Positions 42,247 to 50,653 of a stretch of 64,000 bases of DNA are shown in pieces (position 1 is the first letter of the stretch; every line of letters starts with the position of its first letter). A program made the position numbers and the translations under genes. The notes under the pieces are model-generated. The model was not told the DNA's origin. It was given only the letters and a program-made list of their open reading frames with translations, and ran no database searches. The stretch spans positions 434,001-498,000 of the forward strand of contig NZ_JAFBCX010000001.1 in the NCBI RefSeq assembly GCF_016907955.1, in the 5' to 3' direction. The DNA comes from Lentzea nigeriaca (GTDB lineage Bacteria; Actinomycetota; Actinomycetes; Mycobacteriales; Pseudonocardiaceae).

Positions 42247-43467
42247 ATGGACTTCGTGCTGCGCAACGCGCTGGTGATCGACACCGACCCGGTCGTGGCT
42301 CTGCCCGGCACCGACGTGCTGATCACCGACGGCCGGATCGCCGCGGTCGGCGAGGGGCTGACCGCCGGGACGGTGATCGACTGCACCGGCCGGATCGTGC
42401 TGCCCGGTTTCGTCGACACGCATCGACACCTGTGGCAGGTGCTGGTGCGGTCGTTCCTGGCCGAGATGTCGCTCGGCGAGTACCTGGAGAAGATCCTGCG
42501 GCCGGTGCAGGCGGTGCTCTCCCCGGAGGATCTGGCGATCGGCACCCTCGCCGGCGCTCTCGAATGTCTCGCGTCCGGCATCACGACCGTGCAGGACTAC
42601 TCGTTCGCGCCGACCTTCGACCACGCCGAGGCGGCCGTGCAGGCGCTGCGCGAGTCGGGCATCCGCGCGATGTACGGCTATGGGCAGCCGGTGTTCGGGC
42701 CCGCCTGCTCGGAGGAGGACGTGCGGCGTGGCGCCGGGCTCGGCGGCGGCCTGGTCGACATCGCGCTCGCACCGCTCGGACCGTCCTTTTCGGACATCAC
42801 CGTGGTCGAGCGGGAATGGCGTCTGGCCAGGTCGCTGGGGTTGCGCGTGGTCACCCACGTCGCCGGGCACGACAACCCGATCTCGGCACTGCGCGACCGC
42901 GGCCTGCTCGACGCGAACACCACCTTCGCCCACGGCAACGACCTCGGCGACGACGAGCTGAAGCTGATCGCCGAAGCCGGTGCCGGCCTGTCGCTCGCGC
43001 CCGCCGTCGAAGCGGCGATGGGGCACGGCAAGCCGATGGTGCGCCGCACTCGTGCGTTGGGTGTGCCGACCGGTCTCGGTGTGGACTCGGTGACGGTCGT
43101 CGCGGGGGACATGTTCTCGTTGATGCGCGCGACCCTGCTCTCCGCGCACCTGAGCGAGGGTGCGCACGTGACGCCCGCGGACGTGCTGCGGATGGCGACG
43201 ATCGAAGGTGCGGCGGTGATCGGGATGGCGGATCGGGTCGGATCGCTCGGCGTGGGCAAGCAGGCGGATCTGGTGGTGCTGCGGGCTGACGACCTCAACC
43301 TGCTCGGCGCTCACGACCCGATCGCCGCGGTGGTCTCGGCCGCACACCCCGGCAACGTCGAGAAGGTGTTCGTGGGTGGTGTGCGGAGTCAGCGGCAGGA
43401 CGTGCGGCTCCAGCTCGACGGACTCAGCTCGGCGGCGAAGAGCCGCATCAGGCCCGGCAACCGGTAG
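42247..43467 (+). CDS. Amidohydrolase (SsnA/ATZ-TRZ-like)
   Basis: This 406-residue protein is a metal-dependent amidohydrolase: metal motif FVDTHRHLWQ, THVAGHDN and AHGNDL supply further His ligands, and GVDSVTVVAGD the late Asp. The closest functional groups are aminohydrolases acting on guanine, cytosine or triazine-type rings. Control by the divergent MarR suggests induction by a substrate-like compound. Its 3' end overlaps the convergent SARP gene by 79 bp. Confidence 0.85.
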   Translation: MDFVLRNALVIDTDPVVALPGTDVLITDGRIAAVGEGLTAGTVIDCTGRIVLPGFVDTHRHLWQVLVRSFLAEMSLGEYLEKILRPVQAVLSPEDLAIGTLAGALECLASGITTVQDYSFAPTFDHAEAAVQALRESGIRAMYGYGQPVFGPACSEEDVRRGAGLGGGLVDIALAPLGPSFSDITVVEREWRLARSLGLRVVTHVAGHDNPISALRDRGLLDANTTFAHGNDLGDDELKLIAEAGAGLSLAPAVEAAMGHGKPMVRRTRALGVPTGLGVDSVTVVAGDMFSLMRATLLSAHLSEGAHVTPADVLRMATIEGAAVIGMADRVGSLGVGKQADLVVLRADDLNLLGAHDPIAAVVSAAHPGNVEKVFVGGVRSQRQDVRLQLDGLSSAAKSRIRPGNR

Positions 43468-45125
43468 GTGTCGCCGTCACTCCATTCGGCGAGCCCGAGA
43501 TCCACCAGGTGGTCCAGCGCCGCCTCGGTCTCCAGCACGTCCGCGCCCAACGCGCCGGCGGCGGTGACGGCGTCACACACCTCGTACCGGCCCAGAAGCC
43601 GGAACGCGGAGGCCGCCAGCGGGTCGTCGACGGCACCGAAGGCGGTGGCGCAGGCGGCGCGGACCGACTCGCCGCCGAAGCTGAGCTCGGACAACGGATC
43701 GGCGGCCAACCGGCGGGCCAGCCAGGCCAGCGGTCGGGTGGGACGGTGCGCGAGGATCGCGCCCGCGATGTGCAGTGCCAGCGGAACCCCGTGGCAGCAC
43801 TGGACGATCCTGGCCGCCGCGCCGGGTTCGGCCTCGGCCCTCGGCACCAGTCGGGTCAGCAGCTCCACTCCGTCCACATCGGACAACAGGCCGAGCCTGA
43901 GGTGCTCGGCGCCGTCGAGCAGGAGAGGCGCCCGGCTGGTGATCAGCACGGCGCACGGGCCGGTCGCGGGTAGCAGTTCGCGCAGCGGTGCGGGATCGGT
44001 CGCGCTGTCGAGCACCACGAGGACCGCCCGGTCCGCGAGTCGTGATCGCAGCAGGGCGGCGGCCTCGTCCGCCGCGTGCGGCACCTCGGACGCACCGAGG
44101 TGCCGCAGCAGCCGGTGCGGAACTCTGGTCGCCTGCCGCAGGTCGACGTAGAGCTGGCCGTCGGGGAACATCGGTGCCGCGCGGTGCGCGACCTCCAGTG
44201 CCAGCGCGCTCTTGCCGACCCCGAACTGGCCGTGCACCACGGCCACGGCGGGCGTGTTCCCGCACAGCAAGGCCTGCAGCCGTGCCGCTTCGGGTCCGCG
44301 ACCGGCGAACGAACGGCAGGGCGCGGGAAGCTCCTTCGGTACCGGAGCGGAACAAGCGCGCACGGTCACGGCCGCGGTCAGCCCGGGATCGCGGTCGAGC
44401 ACGGCCTGGTGCAGCTTCACGAGCTCCGGTGACGGTTCCAGGCCGAGGCGGTCGGCGATCACCCTGCGGTAGTCGGTGTAGACGGCCAGGGCTCCGGCCA
44501 GGTCGCCCGACCTGTACAGGGCCGTCACGAGATGCGCTCGCGGCCGTTCCCGCAACGGGTGCTCCGCCACGAACTCGCGCAACGGCGTGATCAGCTCGCG
44601 GTGCTCACCGAGGCCCAGCCGCGCGTCGAAGTGGTCCTCCGTCACCGCCAGCCGCAGCTCCTCGACCGGTGCGATCGACGCCGCGAGCGCCTCGCAGCCC
44701 GCGAGGTCCTCGAGCACGGCTCCCCGGCACGCGGACAGCGCCTCGCCGAGGTGCCGCGCGGCCGTCGCGTGGTCGCCGCGGGAAAGCGCTGTCCTGCCCG
44801 CGTCGGCGCGTTCGGTGAACAGGTGCAGGTCCAGCTCGCCCGGTCGCACAGCGAGCTCGTACCCGGCCTGCCGTCCGGTGATGCGCTGTGCGCCATCGGG
44901 AAGCAGCTGACGCAGCCGATTGGCGTACGTGCGCAGGTTCGCCACCGCGGACATCGGCGGCTCGTCGGGCCACAACGTCCTGACCAGCCTGCGGATCGGC
45001 ACCGTCCGGCCGGGGTTGAGCAGCAGCGTGGCGAGCAGGAGGCGTTGCTTGAGCGAGCCGAGCGCGACCGTCGTGCCGCGGGCGCGCACCTCGAGCCTCC
45101 CCAGGACCCTGAACTCGACTGACAC
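43389..45125 (-). CDS. SARP regulator with NB-ARC ATPase domain (AfsR-like)
   Basis: The 578-residue protein has an OmpR-type winged helix (about 1-95), a bacterial transcriptional activator domain (about 96-245) and an NB-ARC ATPase with P-loop GQFGVGKS (299-306) and LVVLDSATD. SARPs activate secondary-metabolite genes by binding direct repeats. It is divergent from the locus B peptide gene, 149 bp away, with repeats in between, so I infer that it is the pathway activator. I start at GTG 45125 (SVEFRVLGRLEV); the open frame to 45518 is antisense to the peptide gene and not protein-like. Confidence 0.9.
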   Translation of the reverse strand: MSVEFRVLGRLEVRARGTTVALGSLKQRLLLATLLLNPGRTVPIRRLVRTLWPDEPPMSAVANLRTYANRLRQLLPDGAQRITGRQAGYELAVRPGELDLHLFTERADAGRTALSRGDHATAARHLGEALSACRGAVLEDLAGCEALAASIAPVEELRLAVTEDHFDARLGLGEHRELITPLREFVAEHPLRERPRAHLVTALYRSGDLAGALAVYTDYRRVIADRLGLEPSPELVKLHQAVLDRDPGLTAAVTVRACSAPVPKELPAPCRSFAGRGPEAARLQALLCGNTPAVAVVHGQFGVGKSALALEVAHRAAPMFPDGQLYVDLRQATRVPHRLLRHLGASEVPHAADEAAALLRSRLADRAVLVVLDSATDPAPLRELLPATGPCAVLITSRAPLLLDGAEHLRLGLLSDVDGVELLTRLVPRAEAEPGAAARIVQCCHGVPLALHIAGAILAHRPTRPLAWLARRLAADPLSELSFGGESVRAACATAFGAVDDPLAASAFRLLGRYEVCDAVTAAGALGADVLETEAALDHLVDLGLAEWSDGDTYRLPGLMRLFAAELSPSSWSRTSCR

Positions 45126-45170
45126 GCCGGTGATCCTGACTGTGGCCGCTGACACACCGCCGACACGGCC

Positions 45171-45215
45171 TACACGCGGCCGTGTATGCGCGCTGGCCGT
45201 CGCTGTGTACGCGCC
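45171..45215. promoter_or_regulatory. Probable SARP-binding region of locus B
   Basis: TACACG (45171-45176) and CGTGTA (45181-45186) form a palindrome. GTGTATGCGCG (from 45182) is repeated as GTGTACGCGCC (from 45205), a 23-bp spacing near two helical turns, which suits a SARP. The region is 60-100 bp upstream of the peptide gene and next to the SARP gene start. Confidence 0.5.
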
Positions 45216-45274
45216 TTTCCTACGTTGGCGCCACCGACGCCACCCGGCGCGGAGGAAGTGAGGGAGCGCGACAC

Positions 45275-45481
45275 ATGCGCAAGACGTTGGAGTCGCTGAG
45301 CGACAAGCTGCTCGGCCTGTTCGTGGCCAAGGCCGAGGTGGGCGCGGCCTGCCCGCCGGACCCGTACTACAAGCACTGCTACTGCCGTGAGCGCAGCGAC
45401 TTCCGCCGGCGCTGTTCGACCAACGGCGCGTGCAGGGAAATCTGTGGCCCCTGCGTGGTCTTCCGGACCTGCGGCCCGTGA
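45275..45481 (+). CDS. Cysteine-rich precursor peptide, locus B
   Basis: This 68-residue peptide starts at ATG 45275 behind AGGGAG. The leader (residues 1-25) has DKLLGLFVAKAEVGAA, similar to the locus A leader (EKLVGLVLPKVDAGA), and ends in small residues before the first Cys. The C-terminal 43 residues hold eight cysteines spaced C-x8-C-x-C-x9-C-x5-C-x3-C-x2-C-x5-C with many Arg and aromatic residues. The core differs from that of locus A while leader and machinery are shared, which fits a precursor with a variable core. Export, oxidation and trimming by the genes downstream are inferred. Confidence 0.8.
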   Translation: MRKTLESLSDKLLGLFVAKAEVGAACPPDPYYKHCYCRERSDFRRRCSTNGACREICGPCVVFRTCGP

Positions 45482-45552
45482 TCAGACGCCGTGAGTGGCG
45501 ACGCGTCTCGCCACTCACGGCTTCCCGTTCCCTCTAGCTTCGGAGACTTCCC

Positions 45553-46059
45553 ATGTCAGTGCTGACCGCCGCGGTCGTGGTCGTCGGAATCCTGTGCGTG
45601 CTGGACCTGCTGCTGAGCTTCGGCATCATCCGGCGGCTGCGCGAGCAGAACGAGGCGCTGCGCGACCTGCGGGAGAAGCAGGCTGCGGCCGAACCGGACA
45701 TCATGGCGCCCGCCGGTTCCAGGATCGAACTGTCCGATGTGGACGTTTCAGGTGCGCTGGTCGGCTTCTTCTCCCCGAACTGCGAGCCGTGCAAGGAACG
45801 CATGCCGCAGTTCGTCGAGTACGCGACCGGCCATCGCGGCAAGGTGATCGCGATCGCCGCCGGAGACGCCGACGAGGTCGCCGACATGGTCGTGCGGCTC
45901 GGCGAGGTGGCCGAGGTCGTCGTCGAGGAGATGGGCGGCCCGTTGCACAACGCCTTCGGCACGACCGGCTACCCGGCGGTGTGCCTCGTCGACGACGACG
46001 CGACCGTGGTGGCGAGCGGCTGGGAGATGTCCGCGCTGCCGGTCCACGCGACCCGGTGA
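45553..46059 (+). CDS. Membrane-anchored thioredoxin-like protein, locus B
   Basis: This 168-residue protein has an N-terminal membrane helix (LTAAVVVVGILCVLDLLLS) and an outward-facing thioredoxin-like domain with CEPC (C77, C80) and the cis-Pro segment GTTGYPAVCLV. It corresponds to residues 137-312 of the locus A fusion protein. MauD-type proteins of this form help to form disulfides. The stop overlaps the ABC gene start as GTGA. Confidence 0.85.
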   Translation: MSVLTAAVVVVGILCVLDLLLSFGIIRRLREQNEALRDLREKQAAAEPDIMAPAGSRIELSDVDVSGALVGFFSPNCEPCKERMPQFVEYATGHRGKVIAIAAGDADEVADMVVRLGEVAEVVVEEMGGPLHNAFGTTGYPAVCLVDDDATVVASGWEMSALPVHATR

Positions 46060-47888
46060 CCAGCGATCTCGGCGCCCGCCGAGTGCTCTCGCTCCTGGTC
46101 GGCGCGTTCAGCCTGACGAGGGCGGCCGCACCGGCGGGCACACCCCTGTACGCGGTGCTCTGCCTGCTCGGCGGCGTCGTGCCGCTCGCGGTGGCGTGGT
46201 GCACCAAGATCCTGCTGGACGGCCTCGCCGCTGGCGACGGCTGGACGACGCTGGTGCCGTGGGCTGCCGCGCTGGCGTTGACCGGCCTCGTCAGCGGCCT
46301 TCTCCCGGTCGCGACGGAGTACCTCAAGCAACGGCTGGACCGTGCCGTGGCGGTGCTGACGATGGACCGCCTGTACCAGGCGATGGGCCGCCTCGCCGGC
46401 CTGGCGCGCATGGAGGATCCGCGGTTCCGCGACAAGCTCCAGCTCGCCCAGCAGACCGGCCGCAGCGGTCCCGGCCAGTTCGTCGACGACGGCCTGTGCG
46501 CGGTGCAGGCGGCCGTGACGACGGGCGGGTTCCTCGGGACGTTGCTGGTGCTCGACGTGGGCATGGCGGTGATCGTGCTGCTGGCCGCCGTGCCCGCGTT
46601 GATCGCGCACCTGCGGCTGAGCAGGGCCAGGGCCGAGGTGCTGTGGTCGATCACCCCGGCCGAGCGCCGCGAGGTGTTCTACGCCGAGCTGCTGTCGAGC
46701 CTCGACGCGGCGAAGGAACTGCGGCTGCTCGGCCTCGGCGACCTGTTCCGGCGCCGCATGCTCGTCGAACTGACCGCGGCCCACGCCGTCGTGGAGGGCC
46801 AGGACCGCCGTGACGCGCGAGCACGCGGCCTGCTCGCCGGCCTGACCGCGCTGGTGTCCGCGGCCGGGCTGGTGTGGTCGGTGTGGCTCGCCGCGACCGG
46901 TTCGCTGTCGATCGGTGACGTCGCGATGTTCGTGGCCGCCGTCGCCGGCGTGCAGGGCGCGTCGCAGAGCCTGGTGCACAACCTCGCCTCCGCACACCAC
47001 TCGGTGCTGCTGTTCCACCACTACCAGGAGATCGAGTCGCAGTCTCCCGACCTGCCCGTCGCCGTTGCCGCGCAACCGGTTCCGCCGCTGCGCCAGGGCA
47101 TCGAGCTGCGCAACGTGTGGTTCCGCTACGCCGACGACCAGCCGTGGGTGCTGTGCGGGGTGAACCTGACGATCCCGCACGGCCGCGCCCTGGCGCTGGT
47201 CGGCCTGAACGGCGCGGGCAAGTCGACGATCGTCAAACTGCTGTGCCGGTTCTACGACCCGTGCCGCGGCGCGATCCTCTGGGACGGAGTAGATCTGCGT
47301 TCGTTCGCTCCCGAGGACCTGCGCGCCCGCATCGGCGCGGTGTTCCAGGACTACATGCGCTACGACCTCAGCGCCGCCGAGAACATCGGACTCGGTGATG
47401 TGTCCGCAATGGACGATCGCCCGCGGATCGTGGCGGCGGCTGAGCGCGCTGGTGCGCACAACGCGGTGACGGCGTTGCCCCGCGGCTACGACACGTTGCT
47501 GTCGCGCATGTTCTTCGACGAGGCCGACCGTGAGGACCCGGAGACCGGCGTGCTGCTCTCCGGCGGCCAGTGGCAGCGGCTTGCTCTGGCGCGCGCGTTC
47601 CTGCGCGACCGCAGGGACCTGATGATCCTCGACGAGCCCAGCTCCGGCCTGGACGCGCAGGCGGAGCACGAGGTGCACAGCAGCCTGCGCATGCACCGCG
47701 AGGGCGCGACGAGCGTGCTGATCTCACACCGGCTCGGCACCATCCGGGACGCGGGCGTGATCGCGGTGCTCACCGGCGGCCAGATCTCGGAGCTCGGCAC
47801 GCACGACGAACTTCTGGCTCTGGGCGGCGACTACGCGCGGCTCTTCCGCCTGCAAGCTTCTGGATACGACGAGGTGGTGGCTGGATGA
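46056..47888 (+). CDS. ABC exporter (fused membrane and ATPase domains), locus B
   Basis: This 610-residue half-transporter has about six membrane helices in residues 1-335 and an ATPase with Walker A LNGAGKST, Q-loop VFQDYM, signature LSGGQWQR and Walker B LMILDEPSSGLD. It has no C39 domain. Sequence lines such as ENIGLG and RYDLSAAENIG match the locus A exporter closely. The GTG start at 46056 overlaps the thioredoxin stop; the open frame upstream to 45495 lies over that gene and is not used. The C-terminal end (LQASGYDEVVAG) is repeated downstream in decayed copies. Confidence 0.92.
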   Translation: MTSDLGARRVLSLLVGAFSLTRAAAPAGTPLYAVLCLLGGVVPLAVAWCTKILLDGLAAGDGWTTLVPWAAALALTGLVSGLLPVATEYLKQRLDRAVAVLTMDRLYQAMGRLAGLARMEDPRFRDKLQLAQQTGRSGPGQFVDDGLCAVQAAVTTGGFLGTLLVLDVGMAVIVLLAAVPALIAHLRLSRARAEVLWSITPAERREVFYAELLSSLDAAKELRLLGLGDLFRRRMLVELTAAHAVVEGQDRRDARARGLLAGLTALVSAAGLVWSVWLAATGSLSIGDVAMFVAAVAGVQGASQSLVHNLASAHHSVLLFHHYQEIESQSPDLPVAVAAQPVPPLRQGIELRNVWFRYADDQPWVLCGVNLTIPHGRALALVGLNGAGKSTIVKLLCRFYDPCRGAILWDGVDLRSFAPEDLRARIGAVFQDYMRYDLSAAENIGLGDVSAMDDRPRIVAAAERAGAHNAVTALPRGYDTLLSRMFFDEADREDPETGVLLSGGQWQRLALARAFLRDRRDLMILDEPSSGLDAQAEHEVHSSLRMHREGATSVLISHRLGTIRDAGVIAVLTGGQISELGTHDELLALGGDYARLFRLQASGYDEVVAG

Positions 47889-48097
47889 TGTTCGTGTCGC
47901 TTGGCGGCGGTCGTTCGCGGTCTTGGCGCCTTCTGGCTTCGAAACATGACGTGGTGGTGGCCCGATGATCTGGCTCGCTGTTCGAGGCCGAGGGCACCGA
48001 CGAGGAAGTGCGGTGACTCGACTCGGCTTCCGCCCCCGCGTGGTGATGTGCCTGCGGGCTTCGGGACACGATCGGGTGGTGGACGGATGATCTGGCT
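47848..48097 (+). repeat. Triplicated ABC/signal-peptidase gene junction
   Basis: The 3' end of the ABC gene together with the stop and the first bases of a signal peptidase gene occurs three times: around 47848-47893, 47929-47977 and 48049-48097. The three copies would encode LQASGYDEVVAG, LLASKHDVVVAR and LRASGHDRVVDG, each followed by a stop and an ATGAT start. After copy 1 the sequence also resembles the first 50 bp of the intact signal peptidase gene. The 198-bp space between the ABC stop and the signal peptidase is thus made of collapsed duplicates and not of a new gene. Confidence 0.65.
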
Positions 48098-48506
48098 GGT
48101 GGCGGCCGTTGTCGCGGCCCTTGTGGCTTGGGTGCTCGTGCTGCGCAGCCGCTTGCTGGTGGTGACCGTCCGCGGCGTGAGCATGGAACCGACCTACCAC
48201 TCCGGTGACCGGTTGCTGGTCCGGAAAGCCCGCCTGGACCGCGTCCGCGCGGGCCAGGTCGTGGTCGTGCAGGTGGACAGTTCCACACCGGACGACCCGA
48301 CCGGCGGCCGCATGGTGAAACGCGCGGTGGCGGTGCCCGGCGATCCGGTGCCGCCGCAGATCCCGGTTCCCGGGCCGCGCGTGCCGGTCGACCGCCTGCT
48401 GGTGCTCGGCGACAACCTCGCCCGCAGCAACGACTCCCGGCGACTCGGCTACCTTCCCGCAGCCGCGCTGATCGGCATCGTGCTGCGACCGATCGGACAG
48501 AGGTGA
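48087..48506 (+). CDS. S26-family signal peptidase, locus B
   Basis: This 139-residue protein has an N-terminal membrane helix (LVAAVVAALVAWVLVL), the catalytic Ser in RGVSMEPTYHSGD (S32), Lys in RMVKRAVAVPGD (K78) and the box GDNLARSNDSRRLG. It is a complete type I signal peptidase of minimal size. The locus A version lacks the helix. Inferred role is removal of the peptide leader during export. It overlaps the MauE gene region by 4 bp if that gene starts at GTG 48503. Confidence 0.85.
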   Translation: MIWLVAAVVAALVAWVLVLRSRLLVVTVRGVSMEPTYHSGDRLLVRKARLDRVRAGQVVVVQVDSSTPDDPTGGRMVKRAVAVPGDPVPPQIPVPGPRVPVDRLLVLGDNLARSNDSRRLGYLPAAALIGIVLRPIGQR

Positions 48507-48511
48507 CTCCC

Positions 48512-49042
48512 ATGCTGACCACAGCCGCTGTCGTCTTGTGCGGGCTCGTCCTGCTGGTCTCCGCGGCGAGCAAGCTACGCAGCAAATCCGACTACGCCGA
48601 GTTCGTCGCGTCCGTACCGGCCTTCGGGATTCCGGCCCGCTGGACCCGCCTCTTCGCCGTGCTGACGGTCGTGGCCGAGTCCGCGACCGCCTTGCTGCTG
48701 CTCGCATCAGTGTTCACCGGCTACTGGCCAGCCGTCACCGGCCTGGTGCTGGCGGTGGGCCTGTTCGGTGTCCTGACCGCCGTGGTGTGGCGCGCGGTGT
48801 CACGGCGGTCCGGCGCGGTGTGCCGGTGCTTCGGGCGTGCCCGCATCACGCTCGCGCACCGGCACATCGTCCGCAACGCGTTCCTCCTGGCAACAGCCGC
48901 ACTCGGCCTGGTCGCACTGTCCGTTGTGGACGCGACCGCCGATCCCGCCGCCCTGTGGCTGGCAGCGGCCGTCGGGGTGGTGGGCGCGGTGCTGATCGTG
49001 CGGTTCGACGACCTCGCCGACCTCGTCGCAGGTCCGGTCTAA
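48512..49042 (+). CDS. MauE/DoxX-like redox membrane protein, locus B
   Basis: This 176-residue protein has four membrane helices and a CxC pair in AVCRCFGRARI (C104, C106), the same motif as RCKCFG in locus A. MauE-like proteins are thought to move electrons across the membrane for disulfide formation, comparable to DsbB or VKOR. ATG 48512 has AGAGGTGA just upstream; GTG 48503, which overlaps the signal peptidase stop, is the alternative. It is convergent with the next P450 gene and the stops overlap by 4 bp. Confidence 0.83.
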   Translation: MLTTAAVVLCGLVLLVSAASKLRSKSDYAEFVASVPAFGIPARWTRLFAVLTVVAESATALLLLASVFTGYWPAVTGLVLAVGLFGVLTAVVWRAVSRRSGAVCRCFGRARITLAHRHIVRNAFLLATAALGLVALSVVDATADPAALWLAAAVGVVGAVLIVRFDDLADLVAGPV

Positions 49043-50346
49043 CCGAGACGCGTTGGGAGGCTTTCGAATCCGCGCAGGATGCGGGTCGGCCGGCGTCGCG
49101 CACCGGCCAGCGGTCGCAGGTCCGGGAACCGGTCGAAGATCGACCGCAGCCCGATCTCGCCCTCCATCCGCGCGAGCTGCGCGCCGAGGCAGTAGTGCCG
49201 ACCGGCACCGAACGACACGTGATCGCGGGCGTTGGACCGCGTGACGTCGAACGCCAGCGGGTTCTCGAACACCTCCGGATCGCGGTTGGCTCCGGCGAGC
49301 ACGGTGGTGACGAGCTGGCCGCGCCGCACCGGAACGCCGGCGACCGTCGTGTCGCGCGAGCACATGCGGCCGGTCAGCAACACCGGCGGGTCGAAGCGGA
49401 GGACCTCGTCGACGGCGTTGCTCCACAGTTCCGGCCGGGCGCGGAGGGTCTCCAGCTGGTCAGGATGCCCGGTCAGCAACGCGATGCCGTTGCCCAGCAG
49501 GTTGACCGTGGTCTCGAAGCCCGCGGCGAGCACGAGGCCCGCGGTCGCCTTGAGCTCGCGCTCGGTGAGCCCGACGCCGTCCTCGCGCGCGGTGATGAGG
49601 CGGCTCAGCAGGTTGTCGCCGGGGTTCGCGCGCAGGGCGTCGAGGTGTCGGCTCAGCCAGGCGTCGAAGGTGCCCAGGGTGGTTTCGACGCTGCGGAACA
49701 CGCGCCACGGCAGACCCAGGTCGAGGCTCGGGGCGGCTGCGGCGCCGAGAGCCAGGACGGTCGCGCGTTCCTGCGATGGCACACCGAGGATCTCGCTGAT
49801 GACGGTCACCGGCAGCAGACCGCAGTAGGTCTCGATGAGGTCGACCGGGTTGGCGGGATCGAGGCCGTCCAGCAGTTCGTCGGCGATCGCCTGCGTGCGC
49901 TCGCGGAGCTGTTCCACGGCACGGGCGGTGAAGACGCGCGTGACGAGCTTGCGGTAGCGGGTGTGCGCCGGCGGTTCGACGACGAGCAACGACGGCGGCT
50001 GCACGGGATGCGTCACGTCCGTGGCCGACCAGGCGGCGAGCTTGCCGAGGATGCCCGCGCCGAAGCGCGGCCGCGTCGTCACGAACGCGTCGTTGGTGAG
50101 GACTTCCTTGACGATCGCGTGCCGGGTCGTGGTGTGGCCGATCTTCGTCGCGGCGAGCGGGCCGCGGCGGCGGATCTCGTCGAACAGCCCGGTGAGGTCG
50201 GCGCCCGTGGACGCCTCGACGGTGATGCGGCCCTGTAGATCGCCGCGACGTGCTGCCAGGCGCAGCACCGCCCGCGGCAGCGCGTGGCCGATGCCCCAGC
50301 GCACCGCCGGCTTGACGTGCTCCTCAGCCAGAGTTGACCCACTCAT
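49039..50346 (-). CDS. Cytochrome P450
   Basis: This 435-residue P450 has the I-helix segment LAAGFETTVN, the ExxR in DEVLRFDPP and the heme loop FGAGRHYCLGAQLAR. A ferredoxin is not encoded beside it. I start at ATG 50346 after AAGGAG. It lies tail to tail with locus B, so a role in modifying the peptide is possible but not supported by shared transcription. Substrate unknown. Confidence 0.9.
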   Translation of the reverse strand: MSGSTLAEEHVKPAVRWGIGHALPRAVLRLAARRGDLQGRITVEASTGADLTGLFDEIRRRGPLAATKIGHTTTRHAIVKEVLTNDAFVTTRPRFGAGILGKLAAWSATDVTHPVQPPSLLVVEPPAHTRYRKLVTRVFTARAVEQLRERTQAIADELLDGLDPANPVDLIETYCGLLPVTVISEILGVPSQERATVLALGAAAAPSLDLGLPWRVFRSVETTLGTFDAWLSRHLDALRANPGDNLLSRLITAREDGVGLTERELKATAGLVLAAGFETTVNLLGNGIALLTGHPDQLETLRARPELWSNAVDEVLRFDPPVLLTGRMCSRDTTVAGVPVRRGQLVTTVLAGANRDPEVFENPLAFDVTRSNARDHVSFGAGRHYCLGAQLARMEGEIGLRSIFDRFPDLRPLAGARRRPTRILRGFESLPTRLG

Positions 50347-50653
50347 CTCCTTCCGCAGCGTTCCTCCTGCACGGCTACGAGTCAAGGGTGGGCCGTCCGG
50401 CGGAACGGTATGTCCACTTCGGACCAGCGAGTGGCCTGCCGCGCCATGGAGTTGGCTCGTCGTTGGACGAAATGGTGATGTGACATCCGACGACGCTGCG
50501 GTCCACCTCGCCGCGACCCGCCACCCGCACCCGGCGGTGCGCCGCGTGGCCACGAGCAGGTTCCGCGGCGAGAAGGCCCTGCGCCATGCCCGCGAACTGC
50601 TGCCCGTGCAGGCGGACGAGGATCACCACATAAAGGCAGGAAGCGTTGGAAAA
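50347..50653. other. Intergenic region with a coding-like remnant
   Basis: From GTG 50480 to about 50632 a plus-strand frame has strong GC3 coding bias and would encode a HEAT-like helical segment with HPAVRRVATSRFRGEKALR. A one-base shift near the end leads to TAA (close to 50638). It may be a short gene with a frameshift or the remnant of a longer one. The rest of the region holds the start area of the P450 gene. Confidence 0.25.

Noticed and set aside
49039..50346. P450 as part of peptide locus B
   Set aside because: It is on the opposite strand and only meets the locus tail to tail; no equivalent exists in locus A.
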